Assembly (NCBI GenBank): GCA_012839585.1
Contig: DUNB01000113.1
Span: 1 to 64,000, forward strand
DNA: 64,000 nucleotides
Direction of reading: 5' to 3'
Source: Alcaligenaceae bacterium
GTDB lineage: Bacteria > Pseudomonadota > Gammaproteobacteria > Burkholderiales > Burkholderiaceae_B
Shown: one piece after another, positions 38,433 through 46,513 of the stretch
Position numbering within the stretch: the first letter of the stretch is position 1
Layout: each line of letters begins with the position of its first letter
Program-made: the position numbers and the translations under genes
Notes under the pieces: generated by a model
Seen by the model: the letters and a program-made list of their open reading frames with translations, nothing else
Told to the model about the DNA's origin: nothing
The model's database searches: none

Positions 38433-39024
38433 GCCCAAAAAACAGCAGACTGAGGTCATTGTTTTAGACGCCTGCATTCTTATTTCGAATGTGTTGCGCT
38501 TTATTAGTTTGTCTTTGGCGCAGAAAGGCTATTTTCAGCCCGCCTGGAGCCCTATCATTCGCGATGAGTGGTTACGTAACGCCTCTAGGCTATGGAGCGT
38601 AGAGCGTGCGCAACTCGCCTTAGATTGGGATCAGTGGGACGAACAGTTTCCTTTGGCTGATCAGGGCATCATCCACAACTGGAAAGAAGGCTTGCAATAC
38701 AGTGATCCTAAAGATTGGCATGTCATTGCAGCGGCTCGTGCTGCACAGGTGCGATTCCCTGGTCGATTGGTACGCATACTGACCCTGAATAGCAAAGACT
38801 TTAATCGGGGTGAACTACGACGCTTGGGCTTAGAGCGTTATGAACCGGATTTGTTTTTTTGCTCTTTATGGCCCGAAGCCCAAGAGGATTTTTATACGAT
38901 TCTCAATCAAATGCCCGAAGCGGTAACGGCACCAGATAAACCTATGCTGACTGTGCCAGAATTGCTCAAACGTGAACGCTTATTTAATTTGAGCAAACGT
39001 TTTGGACAGCAGCAACCGCTTTAA
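38425..39024 (+). CDS. PIN-domain protein (putative ribonuclease)
   Basis: A 199-residue protein with a PIN-like start (VIVLDACILISNVLR, acidic D15) and later acidic positions in SDPKDWHVIAAA and LNSKDFN that would complete a metal site. The C-terminal 50 residues are outside the domain. PIN proteins are often toxins of VapBC pairs, but there is no antitoxin gene beside it: it starts inside recO and is followed by an unrelated transporter. It looks like a fixed member of the rnc-era-recO unit, possibly an RNA-processing enzyme. Its function is not known. Confidence 0.75.
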   Translation: MLEPKKQQTEVIVLDACILISNVLRFISLSLAQKGYFQPAWSPIIRDEWLRNASRLWSVERAQLALDWDQWDEQFPLADQGIIHNWKEGLQYSDPKDWHVIAAARAAQVRFPGRLVRILTLNSKDFNRGELRRLGLERYEPDLFFCSLWPEAQEDFYTILNQMPEAVTAPDKPMLTVPELLKRERLFNLSKRFGQQQPL

Positions 39025-39059
39025 CACTATCAGTTAGCCTTTCACGTTACGGAATTAGT

Positions 39060-39959
39060 ATGAAACAAGGTATTGCCTTATCGGTAGGTGCCTCTTTTTT
39101 GTTCGCGGTCATTTATTATTTTGCTACTGTCTTAGAGCCTTTAACAGGAAGCGAGGTGTTTGCGTGGCGTATTGTATTAGGGCTGCCTACCTTAGCCTTA
39201 GTCATAACACAGGCCCAGCGCTGGAATGAGATTAAAGCGAATTTATTTCGCTTATGCACTGACTTTAGGTTTTTTCTTTGGCTGCTTTTAAGTGCATTTT
39301 TATTTGGAACACAAACGTGGTTGTTTGTGTGGGCACCGGTACATCAAAAAGCCTTAGATGTATCTTTGGGTTATTTTTTATTGCCCTTGGTCATGGTGTT
39401 AATCGGGCACATCTTTTATAAAGAAAAGCTCAGTAGGATGCAGTGGTTAGCGGTGGCTTTCGCAGCTGCTGGTGTGCTGCACGAATTTCTGCGTGTTTAT
39501 TCTTTTTCCTGGGCAACTGCTTTGGTGGCTTTTGGTTATCCACCGTATTTTATGTTGCGCCGTTATTTGCAAATCGGTTCGCTACCGGCTCTATGGTTTG
39601 ATTTTAGCTTTTTACTATTTCCTGCTATCTATTTATTGTATTCGCAGGATATAGGTTTATTGGCTCGCTTTGCAGAGGCACCACGTTTTTTTTGGCAGAT
39701 CCCTCTTTTTGGTTTGATTAGTTCGGTCGCCTTGGTGGGCTATTTAAGTGCCAGTCGATTACTACCGTTGGGACTGTTTGGTTTATTGAGCTATACAGAA
39801 CCTTTGTTGTTATTTTGGGTGGCTTTTTTATTGTTGGGAGAGCCCATTAGTGCCCAAGAGTGGTGGACCTATATCCCTATTTGGATCGCAGTGGGATTAT
39901 TAGTTACAGAGGGTGCATTTAATGTGCATCGTGATTGGCGAGCGGGTCGACTACAGTGA
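39060..39959 (+). CDS. rarD: RarD-type EamA/DMT family transporter
   Basis: A 299-residue membrane protein with about ten helices. Features typical of the RarD branch are the short first helix then RIVLG, DVSLGYFLLPLVMVLIGHIFYKEKL, QWLAVAFAAAGVLHEF and GYPPYFMLRR. RarD of E. coli was named from chloramphenicol sensitivity; the natural substrate is unknown. It stands alone between the recO/PIN unit and a strong terminator. Confidence 0.82.
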   Translation: MKQGIALSVGASFLFAVIYYFATVLEPLTGSEVFAWRIVLGLPTLALVITQAQRWNEIKANLFRLCTDFRFFLWLLLSAFLFGTQTWLFVWAPVHQKALDVSLGYFLLPLVMVLIGHIFYKEKLSRMQWLAVAFAAAGVLHEFLRVYSFSWATALVAFGYPPYFMLRRYLQIGSLPALWFDFSFLLFPAIYLLYSQDIGLLARFAEAPRFFWQIPLFGLISSVALVGYLSASRLLPLGLFGLLSYTEPLLLFWVAFLLLGEPISAQEWWTYIPIWIAVGLLVTEGAFNVHRDWRAGRLQ

Positions 39960-40080
39960 GTTGTGCACCCATGAGGTGCTGTAAGTAGTGAGATCAAAGA
40001 CTGCTGTAGCTTGTTAGAGCCAGACTAGTTATAGGATTGGCCCTTTAAATCCAATCAGTACATTGGGTCTAACATGAATA

Positions 40081-40121
40081 AAAAAATCGCCGTCAGGGTT
40101 TGAAGCTGACGGCGATTTTTT
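40081..40121. terminator. Strong bidirectional terminator, rarD / yccA-like
   Basis: A perfect 16-bp stem, AAAAAATCGCCGTCAG with CTGACGGCGATTTTTT, nine-base loop, between convergent genes. Confidence 0.92.
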
Positions 40122-40138
40122 ATATGAATAACGCGCGC

Positions 40139-40840
40139 TTAGTCGCGGTCACCACCGAGTACACCTAGTAGCATCAAGAGGTTGCTAAAGATGTTGTAGA
40201 GGCTGAGGTAAACGGCAAGCGTAGCGGAGATGTAGTTGGTTTCCCCACCGTTAATAATGCGCTGTAAATCTACCAATAAGAAGGCGGAGAAGATCCCAAT
40301 CGCCATCACAGATACAGTGAGCATCAAGGCGGGCATTTGTAAAAAGATGTTGGCGAGTGAAGCCACAATCAAAATAACGGCACCAATGAAGAGGAATTTC
40401 TGCATGCCGCTGAAATCACGTTTGGTGGTGCTGGCAATCGTGGCCATTGCCCCAAATACAGCCGCTGTGCCGCCAAAGGCAAACATAATGAGCTGTGCGC
40501 CATTGCCCATGCCCAGCACAAAGCCTAAGAGACGAGACAACATCACACCCATAAAGAAGGTAAAGGCCAAGAGCAGCGCTACACCTAAGGAGTTGTTTTT
40601 GTTGCGTTCAATCAAGAACATTAAACCGAAAGCACCGGCTAAAAACAAAATGGCACTAAAGCCGGGGCTGGAGCCCATAACGCGGTTAATACCGCTTTGT
40701 AAGCCTACCCATGCACCCAACACAGTGGGGATCATGGAGATGGCTAAGAGTAGGTAGGTGTTACGTAAAACACGATTACGTACCAGTGCTGCCTGAGCAC
40801 CAGTACCGTAGCCAGAGACGTTTTGTGGGGAGTTGTCCAT
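40139..40840 (-). CDS. Bax inhibitor-1/YccA family membrane protein
   Basis: A 233-residue protein with seven predicted membrane helices and a short polar N-terminus (NVSGYGTGAQAALVRNRVLRNTY). The family includes E. coli YccA, a modulator of the FtsH protease, and calcium-leak proteins such as BsYetJ. The last helix-loop ends DLQRIINGGETNYISATLAVYL, the conserved acidic region. It is transcribed alone. Confidence 0.87.
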   Translation of the reverse strand: MDNSPQNVSGYGTGAQAALVRNRVLRNTYLLLAISMIPTVLGAWVGLQSGINRVMGSSPGFSAILFLAGAFGLMFLIERNKNNSLGVALLLAFTFFMGVMLSRLLGFVLGMGNGAQLIMFAFGGTAAVFGAMATIASTTKRDFSGMQKFLFIGAVILIVASLANIFLQMPALMLTVSVMAIGIFSAFLLVDLQRIINGGETNYISATLAVYLSLYNIFSNLLMLLGVLGGDRD

Positions 40841-40929
40841 CCTAATTCCTTTGAAGCAGATCTAATTGATTAATTTAAGAATAGCTGACAATTAGCTGAC
40901 AGAGCAAGCCGCATCAGTAAAAAACGACG

Positions 40930-41364
40930 TCATTCGCCTAAATGGTGTGCATTTACTTGGTAGCCTTGTTCTTGATATTGTCGCCAACGTTGACGTGCGA
41001 GTTGCCTGTCTGATTCTTGGGTAGAGACGATTTCCAAAATACGGTGGAAAGAACTCGGTAAGGGCGGGCCCTTTTTATCTAGATTGATCAGCCAGGTGTC
41101 AGGCGCGTTGTGATGGGCTAAGGCCTCGGCGTGCTCGCAAAGCAAAATAGGGGTTTGATTTGCTAAGGGATCATCTATCATGACGTGGGGAATGTAGGCA
41201 GTTGGCTCAAAACCCCAGAGCATACGATCGAAGCGTTGTAACTCGCGGGGATCGGATTGGTAGATGATGAGTTGGCGCCCAGCTAGATAGTGTTTGCGCA
41301 CCACATCACAGGCGGTGCGCAAACGATTGGGCGCGCCGAAGGCAAAATCGACGCGTACCGACAT
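40930..41364 (-). CDS. holC: DNA polymerase III chi subunit
   Basis: HolC (144 residues) links the clamp loader to single-strand-binding protein. Family features: VDFAFGAPN start, ACDVVRKHYLAGRQLIIYQ, RFDRMLWGFEPTAYIPHV and LINLDKKGPP. It is directly downstream of pepA with one base between, the arrangement also found in E. coli (pepA-holC). Confidence 0.9.
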   Translation of the reverse strand: MSVRVDFAFGAPNRLRTACDVVRKHYLAGRQLIIYQSDPRELQRFDRMLWGFEPTAYIPHVMIDDPLANQTPILLCEHAEALAHHNAPDTWLINLDKKGPPLPSSFHRILEIVSTQESDRQLARQRWRQYQEQGYQVNAHHLGE

Positions 41365-41365
41365 A

Positions 41366-42856
41366 CTATTCAGCGCATTGGTTGATGAGGTACTGGACTA
41401 ACACGGGCACAGGGCGACCAGTTGCACCTTTGTTTGCGCCACTGCTCCACGCTGTACCCGCTACATCCAAATGAGCCCAAGGGTATTTCTCTGTGAAGCG
41501 AGCTAAGAAGCAAGCCGCCGTAATGGAACCAGCACCAGGCGTACCAATGTTAGCAATGTCCGCAAAGTTGGACTTGAGCTTGGCCTGGTATTCGTCTGTG
41601 ATGGGCAGTTGCCATACGCCATCATCGGTTTGCTGGCTCGCCTCTTTGACTTGCTCTGCCAAGGCATCGTTATTACTAAACAAACCGCTGTTGATATCGC
41701 CCAAAGCCACAATACATGCACCGGTTAAGGTAGCGATGTTAATGACTGCGGCAGGGTTGAAGCGTTCTGCATAGGTCAGCGCATCACACAACACCAAGCG
41801 ACCTTCGGCATCTGTATTAAGGATTTCGATGGTTTTTCCAGCCATGGAAGTCACTACATCGCCGGGTTTGTTGGCTTTGCCGCTGGGCATGTTTTCGCAT
41901 GCGGCCACAATACCAATGATTTCACGGTTTAGACCCAGTTCAGCCACAGCGCGCATAGTACCTAATACGCTAGCTGCACCACCCATGTCATATTTCATTT
42001 CATCCATGTTGGCAGCGGGTTTTAAGGAAATACCACCCGAGTCAAAGGTCAGACCTTTACCGACTAGGACCAACGGGGCTTCCTCGGTGGGGGTCGCTGG
42101 GCTGTGCTTGATTACGATAAATACAGGTGGTTCTTCAGAGCCTTTGGCTACCGAGAGGAAAGATCCCATTTTGAGGGCTTCGATCTGTTTGCGCTCTAGG
42201 ACTTCGACTTTGAGGGAGTCGAATTCTTTGCCTAGGTCTTTGGCCGCATTGGCTAAATAGGTGGGTGTACACACATTAGGCGGAAGGTCGGCCAATAAAC
42301 GGGTAAAATTAACCCCATTGGCGATGGCTTTACCGTTTTTTAGGCCGGTTTTGGCCTCGGACTCTAAGGTAGGCGCCGACCAGACACTGAACTGCTCGAT
42401 CGTTTTGTCTTCGTTCTTTTTGCTAAGGGTGGCGTCGTACTTGTAGTTAGCGTATCCGACGGCTTGCGCTGCAGCACGAGCACGATCAGCCAAGGTGTTG
42501 TCCGCCACATCAATGCTGGCTAGGGTAGAGACGGCCTCTGTGACCGAGGCTGATTTACAATACGAGGCGAAAACGCTCTCTGCAGCGGCATGCGCTTTGG
42601 CATTGTATTTGTCTTGTTCGCCTAAACCGATTAATACCACGCGTTGGGCTGCTACACCAGGTAGCTGACGTAATACCAAATGCGTTTTGGTATCGGCTTT
42701 GAATTCAGACTCCAGCACAGCGCGGATCGCTCCCTGGCTGGCTTGATCGATCTGTTGGGCGGCGTCGCTTAGTTCTTGGTTTTTAAATACGCCAACGCTC
42801 AAGGCCTGAGTTTGGATTTTGGCTAAATCAGTTGTACTTTGTGTGCTAAATTCCAT
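41366..42856 (-). CDS. pepA: Leucyl aminopeptidase (cytosol aminopeptidase) PepA
   Basis: A 496-residue M17 zinc/manganese aminopeptidase. The N-terminal domain (1-170) is followed by the catalytic domain with GKGLTFDSGGISLKP (metal-binding Lys and Asp), MKYDMGGAASVLG, and the signature NTDAEGRL. E. coli PepA is also a DNA-binding protein in recombination and carAB control; that is not testable here. It is divergent from lptF with 55 bases between starts, the same order as in E. coli. Confidence 0.95.
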   Translation of the reverse strand: MEFSTQSTTDLAKIQTQALSVGVFKNQELSDAAQQIDQASQGAIRAVLESEFKADTKTHLVLRQLPGVAAQRVVLIGLGEQDKYNAKAHAAAESVFASYCKSASVTEAVSTLASIDVADNTLADRARAAAQAVGYANYKYDATLSKKNEDKTIEQFSVWSAPTLESEAKTGLKNGKAIANGVNFTRLLADLPPNVCTPTYLANAAKDLGKEFDSLKVEVLERKQIEALKMGSFLSVAKGSEEPPVFIVIKHSPATPTEEAPLVLVGKGLTFDSGGISLKPAANMDEMKYDMGGAASVLGTMRAVAELGLNREIIGIVAACENMPSGKANKPGDVVTSMAGKTIEILNTDAEGRLVLCDALTYAERFNPAAVINIATLTGACIVALGDINSGLFSNNDALAEQVKEASQQTDDGVWQLPITDEYQAKLKSNFADIANIGTPGAGSITAACFLARFTEKYPWAHLDVAGTAWSSGANKGATGRPVPVLVQYLINQCAE

Positions 42857-42911
42857 AATTGTTCCTTAAAAAATTGGCTACGTGCCAATGTACCTATCTA
42901 TTGTCGCATAT

Positions 42912-44024
42912 ATGTCTTTATTTAAACGCGCCGTTGCTTCTGAAATTCTAAGCCATGCTGGGGTGGTGCTGTCTACTCTGTTGGTAGTGTGGCTCAGCGT
43001 GCTTTTGGTTCGGTTATTGGGCGAGGCAGCAGGAGGCAATATTGGTGCAGAGGTGGTGCTGAGTCTGGCCGTTTTTTCTAGTATTACGGCACTGCCGGTT
43101 ATTCTAACGGTTTCTTTATTTATTGCGGTACTCAGTACCGTTACGCGCAGCTATCGAGAGTCCGAGATGGTGGTTTGGTTTACCAGTGGGCTCTCGTTAC
43201 GTGACTGGGTAGGCCCCGTTTTGCGTTGTGCTGTTCCGGTTGCCCTCTTTATTGTGTTGTTGACCTTTTTTGCTTCGCCATGGGCTTATAGGCAAATGTC
43301 CGAATACCGACAACGCTATGAGTTGCGTTCGGATCTGAGCAAAGTGACAGTGGGACAGTTTATTGAGACAGAAAATGGCAATCGCGTCTTTTTTACCGAA
43401 TCACCCGAACGAGCCGAAGATGAATTAGGCAAAGTCGTTGCCCGTGTGATAGATGACGAAGGCTGGGTGAATGTGATTACCGCAGACAGTGCTCACATAG
43501 AGACAGCTGAAAATGGTGATCGATTCTTGGTGCTGAATCAGGGGCAGCGTTATGACGTGATGCCAGGCCAGCCACAGCTTCGTCTGGTGAACTTCGACCG
43601 CTATGGGGTGCGATTAGAGAGCAAAGGGGACCAAAGCAGCCCTGAAAGTATTCGTGCCAAAGCAGAACAACACATTAAAGGCCGTCCTACGCAGCAATTA
43701 CTGCAAGACGACACGGCTAAATCTTGGGCTCAGGTGATGTGGCGTTTAGCCATGCCCTTTGCTGTGTTAAACCTGTGTTTGCTCGCCATTCCGTTGGGGG
43801 CGGTGAATCCACGCTTAGGCAGATCAGGGGATGTGTTGTTGGCTGGGTTAATTGGGCTGTTGTACATGAATCTGATCAACCTATCCAGAGGATGGATCGC
43901 TAACGAAAGCCTGCCTTTTGTGCTGGGTGTCTGGTTAGTGCATGCTTTTTTTGCATTATTGATGGTGGGGATGTTCTGGCAGCGCTTACGTATTAAGGCG
44001 CCTAAAGACGCTGGGCATAACTAA
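42912..44024 (+). CDS. lptF: Lipopolysaccharide export permease LptF
   Basis: LptF is one of two membrane subunits of the LptB2FG ABC transporter that extracts LPS from the inner membrane. It has 370 residues, with three N-terminal helices, a periplasmic jellyroll (about 120-270) and three C-terminal helices (YjgP/YjgQ family: MSLFKRAVASEI start, PLGAVNPRLGRSG). The longer frame begins at 42882, but the family start fits the ATG at 42912. The usual next gene, lptG, is absent: cysB follows instead. Confidence 0.9.
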   Translation: MSLFKRAVASEILSHAGVVLSTLLVVWLSVLLVRLLGEAAGGNIGAEVVLSLAVFSSITALPVILTVSLFIAVLSTVTRSYRESEMVVWFTSGLSLRDWVGPVLRCAVPVALFIVLLTFFASPWAYRQMSEYRQRYELRSDLSKVTVGQFIETENGNRVFFTESPERAEDELGKVVARVIDDEGWVNVITADSAHIETAENGDRFLVLNQGQRYDVMPGQPQLRLVNFDRYGVRLESKGDQSSPESIRAKAEQHIKGRPTQQLLQDDTAKSWAQVMWRLAMPFAVLNLCLLAIPLGAVNPRLGRSGDVLLAGLIGLLYMNLINLSRGWIANESLPFVLGVWLVHAFFALLMVGMFWQRLRIKAPKDAGHN

Positions 44025-44108
44025 AAAAGCCATTAAGCATATAACCAAAAGAAATATTGCGGCCTATCCATATTCTATATAATAAGCTCATAACTAGAGG
44101 CTTTTTAT

Positions 44109-45050
44109 ATGAACTTACAACAATTCCGTTTTGTACGTGAAACCATCCGTCAAAACTATAATTTGACGGATGCGGCACGTGCGCTTTACACCTCGCAACC
44201 TGGGGTCTCTAAAGCCATTATCGAACTAGAAGATGAACTAGGCATTAAGATTTTTGAACGCCACGGTAAGCGTTTAAAGGGGCTGACACGCCCAGGCGAG
44301 GCCGTCGCTCAGGTCATAGACCGTATTATGAGCGAGGTCGATAACCTACGTCGCGTCAGCGATGACTTTGCGCGTCATGATGAAGGGGCTTTGGTAATTG
44401 GTTGTACGCACGCCCAAGCTCGATATTTATTACCCAAAGTGATTCCTGCTTTTCGCGAGCGTTTTCCAAAGGTTCATATGTCTTTGGCCGAGGGCAGCCC
44501 ACCAGTGCTAGCACAAATGGTGTTACAGGAAAAAGCAGACTTGGCAATTGCCACTGAAACCCTGTCACAGACCCCGGGTTTGGTGACCTTACCAGTGTAC
44601 TCGTGGCAGCACACTGTAGTCGTGAGCCCAGATCATCCTTTGGCTGATCTGCCCTCGAATAAAGCCGAGGCTTTGTGTCTAAAGGACTTGGCTAAATACC
44701 CTATAGTGACCTATGACCATGCGTTTTCAGGACGTACCTCTATTGACGAGGCCTTTGCCAAAGAAGGGATTAGCCCAGACATTGTTCTAGAGGCCATTGA
44801 CGCGGATGTGATTAAAACCTACGTGGATGTGGGCTTGGGGATTGGCATTATTGCGGGTATGGCTTTTGATCCACGCCGAGATAAAGGTTTAGTGGGGCTA
44901 CCTGCAGGGCATTTGTTTGGCACGCACCATACCCGAGTCGCGGTAAAAGAGGGCACCTTTATGCGCGATTATTTATATGTGCTGCTAGAGATGTTGAATC
45001 CTGAGTTAGATCGGGATGTGATCGAAGCGGCGATTGGGTTACCCGAGTAG
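44109..45050 (+). CDS. cysB: CysB-type LysR transcriptional regulator
   Basis: A 313-residue LysR regulator with the N-terminal winged helix (MNLQQFRFVRETIRQNYNLTDAARALYTSQPGVSKAIIELE) and the ligand domain pattern of CysB (CTHAQARYLLPKVIPAFRERFP, EAIDADVIKTYVDVGLGIGI). In other bacteria CysB activates sulfate uptake and cysteine synthesis genes, with O-acetylserine or N-acetylserine as the signal. No cys genes are adjacent. A terminator follows. Confidence 0.9.
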   Translation: MNLQQFRFVRETIRQNYNLTDAARALYTSQPGVSKAIIELEDELGIKIFERHGKRLKGLTRPGEAVAQVIDRIMSEVDNLRRVSDDFARHDEGALVIGCTHAQARYLLPKVIPAFRERFPKVHMSLAEGSPPVLAQMVLQEKADLAIATETLSQTPGLVTLPVYSWQHTVVVSPDHPLADLPSNKAEALCLKDLAKYPIVTYDHAFSGRTSIDEAFAKEGISPDIVLEAIDADVIKTYVDVGLGIGIIAGMAFDPRRDKGLVGLPAGHLFGTHHTRVAVKEGTFMRDYLYVLLEMLNPELDRDVIEAAIGLPE

Positions 45051-45127
45051 TGATCTAGGTGTGCGTTAAGTTGTAGTCTCTAAAATAGAGCAGCCTTTAA
45101 GACAATCTCAGATGAGACCGCAAATCG

Positions 45128-45164
45128 AACGCCACGAGAGTTTTCTTGTGGCGTTATTTTTTAT
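45128..45164 (+). terminator. Terminator after cysB
   Basis: AACGCCAC pairs with GTGGCGTT (extended to 11 bp with a G-T pair), followed by ATTTTTT. Confidence 0.8.
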
Positions 45165-45171
45165 CTTCTGA

Positions 45172-45200
45172 TTGACTGATTAAATGAGAATCATTATCAT
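45172..45200 (+). promoter_or_regulatory. Sigma-70 promoter of the DUF2325 gene
   Basis: TTGACT, 17 bases, TATCAT. Transcription would start near 45207; GGAG (45221-45224) and the ATG follow. The Fur box lies inside it. Confidence 0.7.
45180..45198. promoter_or_regulatory. Fur box (iron-responsive operator)
   Basis: The 19 bases match the classical Fur consensus GATAATGATAATCATTATC at 15 positions, including the whole right half AATCATTATC. It fills the spacer and overlaps the -10 box, so Fur-Fe(II) would block the promoter when iron is plentiful. Confidence 0.75.
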
Positions 45201-45232
45201 TTACATATGAGTCATTTCATGGAGACTACCTC

Positions 45233-45562
45233 ATGTCGCAATCGATTAGTGCGGTGATTGTAGGAGCAGATCGTTTGGGCAATATCCCCAACCTACTGAA
45301 AAGCCATAACATTAAAATTAAACAACATATCAGCGGCCGGGATTCAGCCCACCAGAAAAAAACCTTGTCTTTGCCCAGTGGTACGGAGCTGTTGATTTTA
45401 TTGACAGACTTTTTGGGGCACAACGTGATGAAAGCCTTTAGAGCGGCTGCACAGCGCTCAGGCGTTAAAATCGTGGCTTGTAGGCGTTCAGTATGTAGTG
45501 TGCAGGCCGCACTAACGCAAGAGGGGCTGTGCGAAAACTGCCCCTATAAATCACGGAGCTAG
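45233..45562 (+). CDS. DUF2325 domain protein, probably Fur-regulated
   Basis: A 109-residue protein of the DUF2325 family: N-terminal Rossmann-like strand AVIVGADRLGNIPNLL, GRDSAHQKK, TELLILLTDFLGHNVMKAFR. The C-terminal third carries C-x4-C (ACRRSVC) and C-x2-C (LCENCPY), a plausible metal or redox site. The function of the family is unknown; some members lie near iron-transport genes. This one stands alone behind a promoter with a strong Fur box and before a strong terminator, a single-gene iron-responsive unit. GGAG is 8 bases before the ATG. Confidence 0.82.
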   Translation: MSQSISAVIVGADRLGNIPNLLKSHNIKIKQHISGRDSAHQKKTLSLPSGTELLILLTDFLGHNVMKAFRAAAQRSGVKIVACRRSVCSVQAALTQEGLCENCPYKSRS

Positions 45563-45584
45563 AGATAATGGGATGGATTTATCG

Positions 45585-45621
45585 GTATTAAAAAAGGCGC
45601 TATCAGCGCCTTTTTTAATAC
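45585..45621. terminator. Bidirectional terminator, DUF2325 / NlpC-P60 gene
   Basis: A perfect 16-bp stem, GTATTAAAAAAGGCGC with GCGCCTTTTTTAATAC, five-base loop. Confidence 0.9.
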
Positions 45622-45628
45622 AAGTTTT

Positions 45629-46270
45629 TTATTGAGCACTGGCTAGACGGCGTGCACCGTTATAGCGTTTTTTCCAATAAGCAATGCTCATGTCCTCTAC
45701 ACGTACGACAGAACCAGTACGCGGCGAGTGCACAAATTTATTATCCCCTAAATAGATACCTACATGGGAGTAACGAGCACCGTTAGTATTGAAAAAGACC
45801 AAATCGCCTTTTTGTAGATGATTACGTTTAATGCTTTCACCTAAACGAGCCATTTCTTCAGCACGACGGGGAAGCTTTAAACCTAATGATTTTTCAGCTA
45901 CATAGGTGATCAGGCCGCTGCAATCAAAACCACTGGAGGGAGCACTGCCACCAAAACGATATTTAACACCTAAGTAGTTAAGAGCCGTGTTGGCGAGTTG
46001 ATGATTGCTAGCACCTAAAGTCGGATTCTGGTTGTCACGCGTGTGACTGTAGGTGGTAATAACATCGGCTTTGCTGCGATTTGCTAGGTAGGCACCGAGC
46101 GGGTCAGATTGTGTTGAGTAAGAGTATTCGTTGTTTAGTTGCGCCAGTAGGGCCTCAGCTTCGGCTGCTGCGGAATCAGAGGGCTGTGTGGTTGCACATC
46201 CGGTCAACCAGAGAGCAGATAAAACAAGACCGATGCGCACAGGGTTAATAAATTTTAAGAATGAAGACAT
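45629..46270 (-). CDS. NlpC/P60-family lipoprotein endopeptidase (Spr/NlpC-like)
   Basis: A 213-residue lipoprotein: signal and lipobox LSALWLTGC, then a linker and an NlpC/P60 domain (about 95-205) with the catalytic Cys in GFDCSGLITYV, His in SHVGIYLG and a third residue in FVHSPR. Such enzymes cut peptide crosslinks in peptidoglycan (E. coli MepS cuts D-Ala-mDAP links). The frame is open to 46360 but the lipoprotein signal begins at MSSFLKF, so I use the ATG at 46270. Confidence 0.88.
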   Translation of the reverse strand: MSSFLKFINPVRIGLVLSALWLTGCATTQPSDSAAAEAEALLAQLNNEYSYSTQSDPLGAYLANRSKADVITTYSHTRDNQNPTLGASNHQLANTALNYLGVKYRFGGSAPSSGFDCSGLITYVAEKSLGLKLPRRAEEMARLGESIKRNHLQKGDLVFFNTNGARYSHVGIYLGDNKFVHSPRTGSVVRVEDMSIAYWKKRYNGARRLASAQ

Positions 46271-46513
46271 AGGGGCAAATGGTGATGACTTGCTATGTGA
46301 GTTTATGAACACGAGTGGCTTGTTTTGGTTGGATGGAGAATTAAACGTACCATCCGGCAAACTAAATGATAGGTTAGAAGTTTACCTAAGGTGTTAAAGA
46401 AGGTAAACAGTGAAAGCCCTAGGTTTTAAACCTGTGTTATTTACTGAGGCACGACTGTGTCAAAATAAAGCGAGCCTCTTTGAGTTTGTGACAAATTGTG
46501 TGGAGAAAGCCTA

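Noticed and set aside
40236-40757. 173-codon plus-strand frame opposite the yccA-like gene
   Set aside because: A mirror of membrane-helix codons in the real gene, with no family similarity.
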